From assembly GCA_038503035.1 (NCBI GenBank), contig JAVSML010018932.1:100542-164541 (forward strand): a stretch of 64,000 bases of DNA. Direction: 5' to 3'. A model generated the notes under the pieces. That model ran no database searches and had not been told where the DNA came from. It saw only the letters and a program-made list of their open reading frames with translations. This DNA comes from Crocodylus rhombifer (lineage: Eukaryota; Chordata; Crocodylia; Crocodylidae). The translations under genes were made by a program, and so were the position numbers. Positions 21,270 through 34,475 of this stretch are shown here, in pieces (positions within the stretch are counted from its first letter, which is position 1; each line of letters begins with the position of its first letter).

Positions 21270-22099
21270 TGCCTGCTCCTTTAAGAGCAGAAACAGCTTA
21301 ACTAGAGAGACCTGAGAGTTAGGCAGTACTTCACAGCTGCAGGTTGTCTTGGTAGCTGGCTAATGTGGGAATTAGCTGGCACTTGCACCTGGCCACTTGA
21401 CCAGAAGAAAGCAGGGCCCTGGGCACATATGGCCCCATGGCTAGGGCCAGGAGGAGTTGGTTCTCTTGCACTCATCAAAGGAAGCATCTCCCATATGAAA
21501 GAGCTGCCTGGGGAGGTTTGATTGCCTGATCTGCTGCCTGCAAGATTGATAGGGCTCCCAGAGCCCATAAGCTGCTAGGTAGCACACAATACTAAGGAAG
21601 AAGCTTAGCTTTTTAAAGGGTCAGAGGGAGGCCTCCACTGTTGTTATTATGCTTATTGTTATGTTGTGGCTCAGGGGCTTGTGCTTTTGTTGTCTTTTGA
21701 ACTGGTGGACTGGGATGAGGCTAATTGGGGAGGAGGAGGCCTCATTGGGGCACACTAGTGAAATAGAGCCCTAGTGCCTGAGCTGGCACTGCTATAGGGC
21801 TGCAGAGAGCCCACCAAGAGAGCACAGTGACAGGGGCTATAAAGCCCAGTGACCACAGAAGGCCAAGTTAGGCCAAGACTGTTAGGAAGATAATATTGAA
21901 ATACTAGCTGTGAGGCATAGGCCAAGATGTAGGAAAGGTTCAGAGCCATGGATAGTGCCCCCTGGCAACAGGGTACCATAAGGGCAACCTCCTGCTTAAT
22001 AAATAATGTTAAAGTCATGGCAGGAGAGTCAGAGCAGATTGTTTTAGACAGATGGGTGGGCTGATTTGAGATCAGGGCTCAATTTTTTCCCCTGTCACA
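21270..22099 (+). mobile_element. LTR-like repeat related to 4182-5421, copy 3
   Basis: Shares with the first LTR the block GGCTTATTGTTRTGTT, then GAGGAGGCCTCATKGG, and later a GGCCAAGWYAGGCCAAG-type module. It ends CCCCTGTCACA at 22099, compatible with a TG..CA LTR terminus. The left edge is unclear and no TATA box was found. Probably diverged or 5'-truncated. Confidence 0.45.
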
Positions 22100-23202
22100 G
22101 TACATTTGAAAATTTGCAAAATAAATAAATAAATTGGTGTTTTTAAGATGGTAATTGGACTGATCCATATCTTTTTATGGTCAAGGTGAAATGTTGAGGT
22201 TTCATGGACAATTTTAACTTTGGCATTTGTTAGTACTTAATTGTATAATATTAATGTACAATTTCTAGGGTTTTTTGTAATTTCACAACAAGCTGGTGCA
22301 CTTGACAGTATTTGTAAATGCTTTCCTGGATGCATTACAGCAGGTCGTTGGCTCTTATGCAGAATGAGTTCCAAGACAGTATACAATCTAAATGTTTTGA
22401 TTTAATATCTATGATAGTGGATTATTGCTGCATTTATGGATATTTTAGAGTAATGTCTTGTCTTTGTGAATTGCAAGTGATTTAATATATATTTGTATGG
22501 GCTATCATAGTAATGCAATTAAATCAATACAAGTTCCTCTGTTATGCATAAAGGAAAAATGAGGACATAAATAACAATTTTCTAAAATCCTTACCAGTTG
22601 GACAATATAGTCCACAATTAAATTACAGAATGCCACAATATTACCAAGAGAATGCACTGTATTGTACCTATAGTGATTTCTTAAATAACCCAGTTTTCCT
22701 TTAATTCAAACCACTTTGGAAGCTGAAATCTGTAGCTCAGATTTACTCAATAGACTTCAATAGATGAACTTCTAACAAATTTTGGGCCCAAGGTTTTTCA
22801 AGGGCTTTGACTTCACTTACAGTGTATGGGTTAATATGAGAGCCTTGTATGAAAGTCAAAGTACAATTTGTCCATTGGTTAGGCTGAGGAAATCTTATTG
22901 TTTAGATTTTAAGAGGGAGGAGTGACTGAGAAATTAGTGGTCTAAAATTTATCATCTGACATAACAGTTGGCCAAATCTTCCCTCTTCTCCACCCTTTGA
23001 ACTGCGATCTGGGAATGAAAGATAAATTATTCAGAAGCATCTAAAGTAAAGTGATTCAGGAGATATAAACTCATTGGAAATCACTGTGATATGAACTCTG
23101 AAGTCCAGGTTTCTCTTGTAAATGAGAACCAAATTCCTAAGATACTAAGGTGACTTAAATTTTATTCCTGGTTTCCAGAGATCTAATTGCTTAGCACTTA
23201 CT
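22100..23202. other. AT-rich spacer
   Basis: Nothing recognised; no frame above 60 codons. Confidence 0.5.
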
Positions 23203-23379
23203 GGATGCATCTACACATGTGCCCCACTGCGCAGTTGGTACCAGGCAGTCGTATATTACTGTGCAGTAGGGCAGTGTTACAGTTAGTGCCTGCTGATGCT
23301 ATGTCACCATAGTGATGAGCTATGTCACCATAGCTTGTTACTGTGGCAATTTTATAATGGATGTATATAGATGCGCCCA
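23203..23379. mobile_element. Small MITE, about 177 bp
   Basis: The left end GGATGCATCTACACATGTGC and right end GTATATAGATGCGCCC form an imperfect terminal inverted repeat. Inside, GCTATGTCACCATAG occurs twice in direct orientation (about 23298 and 23320). The TGCATCTACACATGTGC terminus is familiar from non-autonomous DNA elements of reptiles. Confidence 0.5.
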
Positions 23380-26344
23380 CTGACGCAAATCCCTCCTTCC
23401 TGGAAACAACAGAAAAAAACTATGCCATTTAAATATGATTATGTTGACTAGATTATTCTATAAAATATTACATGCACAATACTTCTACAGATGTTGTCAA
23501 ACACTGAATAAATAGGAAAATTCAAAATTAAGATTTCTTGTGTGTGATGAGCTGTATGCCAGGAATTATGGTACGGTCTCCTCCTCTTTCTCTTTCCCAA
23601 GATCTTAGGCAGAGAGATGGGGCAAGACTGGCTTATCTGGCTCCTTGTGCCTATCTCTGTTTAGTCAGTCCCACTTTTTTTCCTTAAAGCACAACTGCTT
23701 TTTAGATGCATTTATTCTTCCTCTATGCCCTTATAATTCCCACAACATTCCTAGTCCAGGTCTTTCTTTAACAAGTGTTGTATCTGATTTCTGTCTCTTC
23801 CCCGCCACCCCCCATCAGTTAGCTCAAGGTTCACACTTTTCCATATCACAGCTCCTGTTCACCTTCTAGTCGGATTCTCTCTACCCTCTTCAGTCCCTCT
23901 CTCACCAAACCCCTTAATAAAACATTCCTTCCCTGTGTGTTTCCTGCATCTTCCTGGTGATTAATTGCTTTCCTTTTGTTTAGTTGCTAGAAAGCTCACA
24001 TAAGGAACAGAAGAGACAGATTTCCTGTTCTTATTTCAGATGCTTGTCCCCACTTGGGCCTGGAACAGCCACTACAGGGAAAAATACAGCTTTTCTCTGT
24101 AATTGTATGCTGGGAGCATGTCCAGTTGCTCCATGAAGATGAATCGTACACTATGAATACAAGGAACTGCAAGAGACTTAAGCATGTTCATTGTGGATGG
24201 AATCTTTTGAGATTTTTATCTGTCAAGCTCAAGCAAGTCTCTGCTGAGCATAAAGGCTAATGAATTAGTCAGTTTTGGGTGGATTTTCATAGGAATGAAA
24301 AAGTAGTTCTCTAACACCAAGGGATCACATGCCAAATGTTGGTCTCTGTTGCGAAGTGTAGGAGTGCTATTCCTGTTTAAAGAATAGGTTGCCAATACTT
24401 AGTAAAACCATATATTTATCCCTTAACCTTGTTCTGGGAAATGGTAGAACTTGTTTTGGCAGAAATTTCCTAAAATAATGTAGCCCAAAGTAGACATCCA
24501 ATGTAAGAAAAGTTGAGTGCAAAAGCTTAATATTTGGCAGATTTTAAGTGACTGAAAAACTTCCTGCAGTGCGAAAGTCTTGGGCAGGCTTTAATAATGA
24601 GCAGTGGTACATGCCCTGCTTTTAAAGTTGTGATTCTAATAATGGCAAGTATGGCAATTACTTTTTTTTTATTTTTTTAAGGCATCGTCTTCCTTATTTT
24701 TCATATGACGGTATGTCCTCTAACAAAAAATAATCTAATCCATTCTTGTGATAGATGCTACTTTTATCTATGTTCCAGCAGGAAAATGCTGTTCTATTCA
24801 CACATGAAGATAGGTTAAGAAAATACAGCCCTGTTTTTTATGCTTCAAGCAACTTCCATTTCCTCTGCAGACTGGTGATTTAGAGAAGATGACAAGCCAT
24901 AAAATGGGTTTTGTTAAAATTTATGAATTGCAGAATCTATTCTTGATCATAATCAATGGTTATTTCACTGTTTAAGAGGTTTAATTTAGCCATCAGTTCA
25001 TATATTTACATATCCAGTGTCAGATTTCCAAAGCTTTCTATTCTAAGAGAAACTTTTTCATCTATTTGATTTTGATAACTCATGCAGAGAATGCTATAAA
25101 ACCATTTTAATTCAGTGCTACAAATTATTCTTTATCTCTCCGAAATAAACTCATTTTTTCCCTGAAACATTTCCAGCATTGCTACTGTTAAGGTCACTGA
25201 TACTTGTTGTGGTCAAGTGCAATTACATGGGAAGTAACTTACCTTATTGCCAGGTTTCTGCATAAGTACCTGGTTGCATTCCATCACTCCAGAGTATTGT
25301 TGCTTTGTTGAATTTCTTAACTTATTGTTTCACTTTTCTTTCTTTTTGAACTTTCTGGTGTGTGGATTCCACACCAAATTGAGACTGAGTAAAAGTCTAC
25401 CATACTCTTGGGGTGGGAAAGGAAAATATTTCTAGATTTGAGAAAATGGGTCAGGATAAGCATGATCTGATCCTGCTAGTTTTGCTTAGGTGCTGGTTGT
25501 CTGTGCAGCAATGTTTTCTTAGTAAAGGGAGTCATTTAAATTGAATGGACTCTTCTGGAACACTTCTGGTCTCCCCTGTAGCTGTTCTGAAGGAATCCTA
25601 AAATGACAGGTTGCATGGCTGATTTGGAGCATTAGAAGAGAGGTACAAATACAGGAACTTTAGGCCTTTAGGAAGGCTTAAGCAAACAGAAGAAACTTCC
25701 AGGAGGTGCTTCTTGGCTTACAGACTTCCTAAACTCCTGTAGAATGATTCTCATAAGCACTTGCATAAATTAGTAACCTAGGTCTTACAAACCAGGAGAC
25801 TTTCTAACTTACATTTTCAGATTTCATCAGTTGATTCATCTTCTTAAACAAAAACAAAAAAAAGTTCACTTAAAACTTGGCTCATGTAGTTCCAAACAAC
25901 TACCTGACAAGGCACTAAATTGTTGCAGTAATTGAAAAAGCATTAGCTTGCTTGGTCTCCTTTTCAGAAATCTGGTTCATGTGGGTTCAGTTCAAATGGG
26001 ACCTGCAATATTATCAACTTCAAAAGAGTTTGACTTCTCAAAGCTCCAGGAAATTTGGCTCTGGAAATCAGACTCTTCCTGAGCCAAAAGTCATCCTACT
26101 ACCATGTCACTTAAGCACACTAAGCATGTAAACATAAATTAAGTCATGCAAGTGCATAACTTTTTTTGAACAGTGATAATCTCCAAACTGGAAACCTGAC
26201 AGTAAAAAATCTTTGGCATGAACAGCAATAATTCCAATGCAGAATTGATGTTGTTTTTCACCAGGTGAGTCCTGGGGCCATATTCTTTAACCAGCGGTAG
26301 AGAAATATGGTGCTCATACAAAGGTAGACTCATCTTAAAAAAAA
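23380..26344. other. Long AT-rich spacer
   Basis: About 3 kb with a C/T-rich patch at 23570-23940 and homopolymer runs near 24662-24680. No coding or repeat family recognised. Confidence 0.45.
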
Positions 26345-27675
26345 TCATGGTTGGAAGGGACCTCAGGAGGTCATCTAGTCCAAACCCCAGCTCAAAGCAG
26401 GACCACCCCCAACTATATGAACCCAGCCGAAGCTTTGTCTAGCTGTGTCTTAACCTCTAAGGATAGAGATTCTATAGCCTCTTTGGGTAGCCTATTTTAC
26501 TGTATTACTATCCTCCCAGTGAGTGGTTTTTTGTTTGTTTGTTTGTTTTGTTTTTTCCCTAATATCTAACTTAAAATTTCCTTGCTGCAACTTGAGACTA
26601 TCATTCCTTTTTTCTCTCACCTATCTAGCTTCATCCTCTTTGGATTCACCCTTGAGGTAGTTGAAGGCTGCAATTAAATCCCCCCTGAGTCTTCTCTTCC
26701 CTAGACTAAATGGATGCCTGTAGATGTGCTGGGAGGCTGCTCTAATGCACTGTAATCACAGTGCATTGGAGCAGACTCAATTGATTCAGTCTGCTGGAAC
26801 CTCCATTTAAAATGGCAGTGGGGGTGCTTAAGCTCATTCCATGAGATATAGTTCTAATTCAAGCACCCCACCACCATTTTGAAGTGTGGGGACACTGATA
26901 CACGAGATGCTGCAGTGCTTTAATTAGAGTGGCTCTTGGAGCTGCACTAATTAAAGTCCCCCTTCCCCCCACTGCCTGCACTCCTGGAGCATGTGTAAAA
27001 CTGCACAATAAGCCCAGTTCCTTCAACCTCTCCTCCTAAGTTATGTGCCCTAGCCACCTAACCACTTTTTCTGATGGCCTTCTGCTGGACTCTCCAATAT
27101 GTTCACATCCTTTCTGTAGTGGGGGCCCCAAACTGGACATGGTACTCCAGATACGGTCTCACCAGTGCACAATAGTGGAATAATTTCTTCCCTCAATATG
27201 CTGCAAATGCTTCCACTAATGCAGCCCAGTATGTTAGCCTTCTGGGCAACAAGGGCACACTGGCTCATATTCGGCTTCTTTTTCATGGGGAACCCCAGGC
27301 TGTATTGATGCATGGGATTGTTCTGTCCTAAGTGCAGGACCTTGCTCTTGTCCTTATTGAATCTTAATCAGATTTCTTTTAGTCTATTCCTCCAATTTGT
27401 CAAGGTCTCTCTCTGAATCCTAACCCTATGTCCAGCTTGGTGTCATCTACAGACTTACTGATCTTCCAGATAATTGATGAAGCCATTGAACAAAATCAGT
27501 CCCAAGACCAACCCCAGAACACTCCACTTGATATTGGCTGCCAAGTAGATGTCAAGCCATTGATTACTACGCTTTGAGGCCAAAGATCTAATTAGTTTTC
27601 TAGCCACTTTACAATCCATTCATCCAGCCTGTACTTCATTATCTTCTTGCAAAAATGCTGTGGAAGACTGTATTA
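26345..27675 (-). mobile_element. CR1 LINE 3' half, split by a nested insertion
   Basis: Minus-strand CR1. The 3' end is at the left edge (ATCATGGTTGGAAGGGACCT, then GGTCATCTAGTCCAA). Reverse transcriptase-derived sequence follows to about 27675. A foreign stretch at about 26711-27010 interrupts the continuous CR1 alignment exactly between CCCTAGACTAAA and AAGCCCAGTTCCTTCAACCT, which are adjacent in intact CR1s. It also contains an expanded TTTG run (26527-26553). Heavily decayed; the coding frame is not continuous. Confidence 0.88.
26711..27010. mobile_element. About 300-bp insertion inside CR1
   Basis: Sequence with no CR1 similarity that starts GGATGCCTGTAGATGTGCTG and ends near GGAGCATGTGTAAAACTGC. 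The tips are reminiscent of the small MITE at 23203 (GGATGCATCTACACATGTGC). It contains a local palindrome (GCACTGTAATCACAGTGC, 26747-26764) and a CTTTAATTAGAG/CTAATTAAAG pair. Likely a non-autonomous DNA element. Confidence 0.55.
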
Positions 27676-28379
27676 CAGGGGTGGGGAAATGGTGAATCCA
27701 GCTGGCAGTCACTCTATTTCCTAGCAGCCCCAGCCCCCACTGCTGTGGCCAGTTTCCATGGAGACCCCAGCAGCAGTGGGGCCATGATAGAGTGGGGCCA
27801 AGGTTTCCATGGATACCAGCTCCAGCAACGCTGGCAGGCATGCAACTCTGGGTCTGGGGCTAGGATCTTGTGGTGGTGACAGCATAGTCCAGAGCTGTGA
27901 CAGAGTCATGATCTGCTGCTTGCATTCCCCTGCCCACAAATTGCAACCGGCACAACCCATTACATACAAGAAATCTTATGGCTCTCCTTTCCTCTTCAAA
28001 TAAGGATAACTCGCCACCTGCTGCAGTGGTGTAACCTCTGTAGGAATCCTGGCTCCATTCTTTCTGTTCCCATAAACTATTTCAGGCAATATAAATATTT
28101 AATGGAAAAATCTAAACAGCAGTTACCACAGAGATGCAAGGACATATATGGGAAGTCACACTACCTCTCAAGACTGGACATAAGCACTGCTTGGGAATGG
28201 TTTGCACACACAGAACTTATACTGCTGTAAGTTAACTTGACTGTTGTTAAATGAATGCACCTTTTTCTGTCTGGACTTGCTTTTGTCCCTTTAAATAGGC
28301 TATATTAGTATAGCTTCCTCTGAATTAACAAATGCATGCTAAAGCAATACAAGCTGTGTTTAGGCTATCTATGTAGATA
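27676..28379. other. Spacer, possible MITE start at 27676
   Basis: CAGGGGTGGGGAAATGG at 27676 resembles a hAT terminus and begins exactly where CR1 similarity ends, but no partner end was found. The remainder is unrecognised. A short palindrome GCTATCTATGTAGATAGC lies at 28364-28381, immediately before the Tx1-like LINE. Confidence 0.4.
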
Positions 28380-28939
28380 GCTTTTGTTTTAATTATTGTT
28401 CTCTGTTCCCTCCCCCTTGTACTTCCAGTTTCTCCATCTGCAAGTTGCATTTGTCTACTTCACAGCTTCTCTCTCTTACTGTTTCTTTTTCTTTTTTTGT
28501 TTGCCTGCCACAAGGAGTTATCTTATTTTTTCTCTTGCCTTTTGAGGGGTGCTCTTATTTACCCCCCTTTTTTCTCTTCTACTTTTTTATTTCTTTTCCC
28601 CCACCCTAACACCTACATGCTCCTTTCTCTTTTTCACTCCTCCTTTCTCCCCTCCAGGCACTCACCCCCCCCTCCCTTTTTGCTTTTAATGGCTTCATTC
28701 CCAGACACTCATCTTTGTAGTTTATATATACAATTTTTTTTCATTCCTTTAGTTATAGCTTTTGAGATTAACCCTGTCCTAGCAGGAATGGCCCCTCCTA
28801 CACCCAGCAGCTGGCATAGGGCTGCCTCTCAACCCCCCACCCCCCAATCATGGCTTGATGGTTCATACCCCTTCTGTTGTTGGGGTTGAGGTCTGTGCAG
28901 GTGCCCTAGATGATCTCCTGGGACATATGTTATGCAGCT

Positions 28940-30560
28940 CATGTTAATACAGTCCTAGTGACTTACCTGAGTGCTCCCACCATGGTCAACAGGTTATTTG
29001 TCAAGGGCCTGGACACTGCAGGTATATACTACCTTGTCATCTCCCTAGACACCCAGGTGGTGAGGGTGGTGATTTCCAACATCCCCTCACACCTGTCCAA
29101 CCATGATTCAAGCCCTATGGGGTTCCTATGAGTCCCTTCCACCAACTGACAATTGGAAGCAAGGACCCAAAGCTGAAGCATGTCCTGCCCTTTCAAACAC
29201 AGGTCTTCATGCTCCTCAGGAAGGGCCCCTGGTCTCTGCCTCAGTCCTTGAACCTTGAACCTCATGCTCAATGGCCAGAGGTTTTTCCTTGGGGGAGACC
29301 ACATGTTTCTAGTGTGGTAGCTCTTCCCACCTAGCAGCCCAGCACCCACAGGGGAAAGCACAATTGTAGCAGTGCTGAAGGATGATGCATCCACTTATAG
29401 GACACAAGTCCCATCTAGTGAGGGCAGGATGTCTTCCCAACCTCCTTTCACCCCCATCCAGCAGAGTGTCTGGGACTACTACCCACGCCTCTTTCCCCCT
29501 ACCTATGATGCCCACACCCCTGGTGCAGAGGCCCCACAAAGTGGAAGGACTAATGCCTCCACTTGCCCCCTGCCTGCCCCAACCACCCCCAGCTAAGATG
29601 CCAGTGATTGCAGCACCAGGGCCCTGTCAGGTGATGGGCCTCAGGCTTCTTCCTCGCCACCCTCAACCATGGCTTTGTCTGCGGTGGCTGGCCCATCCCC
29701 TTCAAAGGGTGGGGCACCTGCCATGAACAACAAGAACAAGGACAGGAACATAAAGCCTTTCAGAACACCCTATCCTCACCAGGACCCTCCTCATCCAGTA
29801 CCAGGGTGGGGCCCTGCTAGAGAGCCTGACCCTGCTCCAGCTGTCCTGCTAGTGACCCCAATGCGTGTGACTGTGGATGGAGATGACTTGATGGTGGGGA
29901 AGGCAACAGCAGGGGTCACCAACTCCTTGCCTGTCTCCCAACCTCTGGAGTTGGGTGGCAGTAAAGATGATACAGAATGCCTCCCTTCTGAAGGCCTGAC
30001 CCAGGGGGCAGCACAGAAGTTTGTTGACCTCTTGGTCATGTCCCAGCCTACTGGATTGGGTGGGGAAGCTAGTGAGATGGAGATCCAGCTTTCTGAGTCT
30101 TGCAAGTGACCTTGAGAGCAGGATGACCTCTCCCCTGAAGACAGCAGAGATCATTCTCCTAGAGCTGGTTTTCAACCTGGATGAGAGGAGGCTGCTGTGT
30201 CTGGACATTGAGGGCACAGACACTGCATTTGTGGGTGAGCTCCCACCTTCGGTGTGGCCTCACCATTTTTCTGTTGGAAATGTCCAGCCCATGTTGCAGA
30301 CCCCTCTGGGTCACCCCCAACTATAGGGGTCTCCTGACCTTACTCAAGCAGACCAAAGGACAGAAAAATGTAGCAGGGTGCATCACCCAGTGGTGTGAAG
30401 ACCCTAAGCTTTTTGTCAAGGCAGCCAGAGCTGCAAACAAACTTATGCAAAAAGATCTAGGCACCCAACAGATGGCTTATGGTCTGGAGAAGCCTGCACA
30501 GTGGGTGAGAGGTGAGTGGGGCCTGAGGGGATCCTCAGAGTATAGTAGGGCATTATAGGT
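28940..30560 (+). pseudogene. Tx1-type LINE ORF1 (nucleic-acid-binding protein), broken
   Basis: Reads VVRVVISNIPSHLSNHD, then KHVLPFQTQVFMLLRKGP, corresponding to the RNA-binding-like and basic regions of Tx1 ORF1 proteins (the pattern VxVSNVPPxxxD...HVLSFRRQVFM). The zinc-knuckle region expected near 29290-29330 is scrambled. A Pro/Gly/Ala-rich linker follows, then the C-terminal module QTKGQKNVAGCITQWCEDPK...AAR near 30350-30440. Several frameshifts (about 29130, 30110 and 30320). In intact elements ORF1 coats the RNA and assists reverse transcription. No single open frame exceeds about 146 codons. Confidence 0.72.
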
Positions 30561-30639
30561 CTTCCCCAACCTGGCCCTGCTATCTTGTTCTGCTCTTGGG
30601 TGCTCACTCTTCCTCTCCCATATCTACACCTAAGACAGC

Positions 30640-33600
30640 CATGAACATTGGCACTCTTAACATCAATGGCTGTTAAAATCTGGTGAAATGGAAGGCTGTC
30701 CTGGAGCTCCTGAGCCAGAAGCAGTTGGCCGTCACCTTCCTTCAAGATGCACATTGCGATAGGCTCAACCAGGTGGCTTGCCATGCTGCCTGGCAAGGCC
30801 GCTTGTTTCTGAGCCATGGTACCAACCTTAGCACCAGGCTCTCCTATCACTACAACTACAGTATGATGTGCTGGTGGTATGGGGGGCTGTCTCCAGCCTC
30901 CTACTGACTGTCTGCGTCACCCTAGCACAACACTACTTGCAACTTGTCAATGTCTATGCACCTACTGATGCCCAAAAGAAGGTCACTTTCTTCAAGACCT
31001 TGGCTGCCTTCCTGCACAACGATATTTAGGATGATGACCTGCTTCTCATAGGCAGGGATTTTAATTACACCATTGATGTCTTGCTTGACAACCAGAGCCT
31101 GAGCCTCACCTGCCCTCAGCCTGCAAGCTTCAGTCTACCCTGGAGACTGAAGGCCTCACTGACATCTGGCGAGCACTGAATCCTGATGTGTGCCACTATG
31201 CCTGGGCCAGAATGAGTGCTAGTTGTCTTCACCATAGCCCACCTTTGCCTCCTTTATGTCACCAGGCACCATCTGCCACATTGTTCCCTTGGGCTTGTCA
31301 GATCATGGCCTGGTCTGCTGTGAACCGAGCCTGCCAGGGAGAACCTACATGCAGGTACCCTATTCGTGCTTCAACGTCAGCCTACTTCAAGACTCTTACT
31401 TCCAGGACTGCTTCACTCATTTTTGGTGGGGTCAGGAGCCTGCTCTTCAACCTGGAGCAGCAATGGGCGGTGAGCAAAGTCTTAGATCACCTCAAACCCC
31501 CCCAAGGGCTGGGTAATCACAGACCCAGGCAAAGTATGTGAACACATCATCACCTTCTATTGTGACCTGTTTGTGGCTGAGCCATCCTGCCCCAAGGCCA
31601 CACAGGAACTCCACAAGGGCCTGCCACATCTCTGTGCCCTGGAGGTCACAGAGCTTGAGAGGGAATTGTTTTTGAAGGAGCTGGCAGCTGCTGTGGCTGG
31701 CCTCTCCTCCAGAAAAGCCCCAGGCCTTGATGGGTTACCTGCTGAGTTCTCCAAGACCTGGTGGCTTCACCTTGGCCCCTGCTTCCAGAAAAGCCTTGCT
31801 AACAAGATCCTGATCAGCTGCCAGTGAGCAGTGCTCACACTGCTGCCCAAGATGGTAGACCTTGGCTGCATTAAGAACTGGCAGCTGGTCTCCCTGCTGT
31901 GTGTGGACTACAAGAATCTGACCAAAGGACTGGTGAGCCGCCTCCACACCATCATGGCCTCTGTCACTGGGCCTGAGCAGAGCTACTGCATGCTGGGCAG
32001 GACTATCCAAGACAACCTGTTCCTGCTGTGTGACCTAATCACAGCCAGTGAACTCTTTGGCCTAGACATCGGCCTCATCTCTCTGGATCAGGAGAAGGCC
32101 TTTAACTGGGTGGGCCATGCCTACCACTTCCAGACCCTGGAGGCCTTTGGCTTTGGGCCCCAATTCACTGGGGCCCTCTGGGTCTTGTACTAAGACGCAT
32201 CCAGCCTGCTCAAGGTGAATGGCATGCTCTGCACCATTCCCTGCATGCAGGGGCATCCTTCAGGGCTGCCTCCTGTTGGGCATGTTCTATGCCCTGGCTA
32301 TCGAGCCACTGCTGCACACACTGTAGCACCACTTGAGTGGTGTGGCCTTGCCATCAGCCAGGGGCCCGTCAATTGGTCCTCTGCTCTGGCTTTCAGCATA
32401 TGCAGATGATGTGATCATCTTCCCTAACACCCAGGAAGATGTGTGGGCCCAGACAGGCTGCCAGAAAGCCTATGAACACACCTCCTTCACCTATATCAAC
32501 TGAGCCAAGAGTGATACCCTGCTGCTTGGTGCGTGAATCAGCGCAACCCCCCTGGATTTGCCAGGGGGCCTCACTTAGTGTCTCAAGGTCTGGGGTGTAT
32601 TCCTGGGGGCACCAACCCTCATGGTGGGCAACTGGGATGGCCTTAAGGAGGGGGTGGAGGCCCACCTGCAATGGTAGTGTTGGAGCCTATCCAGCCTCTC
32701 CTACCATGGATGTGTCCTCATTGCAGATAAGCTAGTGCTGGTGACCCTGTGTCACTGGTGCACCGTAATCAACCTGTCACAGGATCTACTTGAGAGGCTC
32801 CAGTGCCTCCTGGTTGTTTTTTTTTCTGGGATGGGTGCCATGGACTCCCACAAACTGTCCTTTTTCTACCTGTCACCAAGGGGGGCCAGAGCCTGGTCGA
32901 CCTGGTGAGCAAGGTGGCTGCCTTCCACCTGCACGCCCTTCAGCAACTCCAATGCGGTGAAGAGTGCCTACCCTGACAACAACTGGTGTGCCAATTCTTG
33001 CGGAGTGGGGGACCTCAGGTTCAACCGGGAGCTCTTCCTGCTGGACCTTATGCTCCTGACTTGGGTGCTGCTTCTGGCCTTGTACCATGGCAGGGTACGA
33101 GCCTGTTGGGCAACCTTCCACCTCCAGTCCTAGGCCCAGCACGTCCATTTCCCACAGCTACTGAGGAAGCCCCTGGTGCACAACCTATCCCTGAGGCGAT
33201 CCATGCCAAGCTTGGCCTCTGCCAGCCTCATGGCTGCCCTCATCTAAGTGCATGTCCTCTGCCTGAGCCATCTCCTTGACCCCACTCGGTCGGCCTGGCT
33301 CTCACCCAAGGCTCTGACTGCCTGGCTAGGTATGGGCTCCGTCTGCAGTGTGGGCTGTTTCCTGTGTGACATCCAGACTGCCCTCTCACTGAAGGCAGCA
33401 GCCACTCTGGATGACCATGTCTGGGCATGCCAGGTGTGCCAAGCCATGGATGCCCCAACCAAGACTTTTCTCATACTGCCAGTTAACCTGGCCACGGCTG
33501 GTGAGCTAGCTGGCAGGCCTGGCACCCTGCTGACTTTCCCTGTGCCTCCCAACAAGTGACACAGGTTGTCCCTTTCCTTCTCTGTTGTGTGGAAGGCTTT

Positions 33601-34220
33601 ATGACTAGGTGGTTCATGCCCGCCATGCCCAAGTGCTGGCAGGCTACTCCAATACACTGTGGCAATGGTGCCTGGGGCCCCCAGATTCCCCACTGGCCCA
33701 CCCAGCTTGGCACATATTGTATAAGCCAGCAACTGCCAAGAAGATTCACCTGCAGTGGCACTTGCTGCATGGCATCCTAGCCACTGGCATGTTTGCGTCC
33801 CACTTTGACCCAGCTGCCTCGATGGCCTGCCCCTTCTCTTTCATGCCTTCCTCAGCTGTCCCTGCCTGCAGCTTCTCTTTGTCGCTCTTGAGCCACTGCC
33901 ACAGGCGCTTGGGCAGGAGCCTCTCAGAAAACATGTACATGTGCTCCTACCCATGCTGGGCAGCTGAGTGGGGGCCTGTCTGCCTGGTCAAATTTCTACT
34001 GGGTCAGGCTAAGATGGCTGTCCTCATGAGTGCCACAACCATCTTGCTGGGACTGGCTCACACGATGCCCTGTGGCTTTTTGGCCTCCTGGTGTGGAGGT
34101 GCCTCTCACTAGAGTTTGAGTGTGCTGTGCTTCAGCGGGTGGTGCCTGCCTTTGAGGCATGCTTAGCCCTTGAGGGAGCACTGTGCCACATGAAAGACAG
34201 CCATCTTCAAAACATAGTCT
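30640..34220 (+). pseudogene. Tx1-type LINE ORF2 (AP endonuclease plus reverse transcriptase), broken
   Basis: The N-terminal apurinic-like endonuclease is recognisable from MNIGTLNINGC, LAVTFLQDAH (normally QETH; the glutamate is D here), RLFLSHGTNLS, LVNVYAPTDAQKKVTFFKTL and LLIGRDFNYT (31051-31068). The reverse transcriptase shows SSRKAPGLDGLPAEF, GLDIGLISLDQEKAFNWV and, at 32399-32410, the YADD catalytic box in SAYADDVIIF. The C terminus ends LEFECAVLQRVVPAFEACLA. Stops in the EN start (after NINGC), at 31027 and about 32190 and others, plus several frameshifts and a deletion near 31430, make it inactive. Together with ORF1 it would have carried out target-primed reverse transcription. 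Confidence 0.85.
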
Positions 34221-34469
34221 GATGTCATAACCGGTCTGGGCAACTGGACAGGCTCTATCTCGGATTGCGACTCCGAGCTCATGCCATGCCCTGGGCCCTC
34301 TCCAGGCTTTTTTTTGTTTGTTTGTTTCTTTGTGTTCAAAGTCTGTCACTGTGTGATGTTATGAATGTAATGGCAAGGTACTCTTGGTTTGATGGTAATT
34401 TGTTTGTCTTTGCTTTGTATATTGGTTCTGGACCCCAGAAAGGCCAACTTTTTATACCCAGAACCCCTG

Positions 34470-34475
34470 AATAAA
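34470..34475 (+). terminator. Polyadenylation signal of Tx1-like copy 1
   Basis: AATAAA about 17 bases before the inferred element end. The same signal is at 40474-40479 in copy 2. Confidence 0.6.

Noticed and set aside
29128..30326. Separate host genes in the 29-31 kb frames
   Set aside because: Each short frame aligns in order with copy 2 of the LINE and is explained as a frameshifted piece of Tx1-type ORF1.
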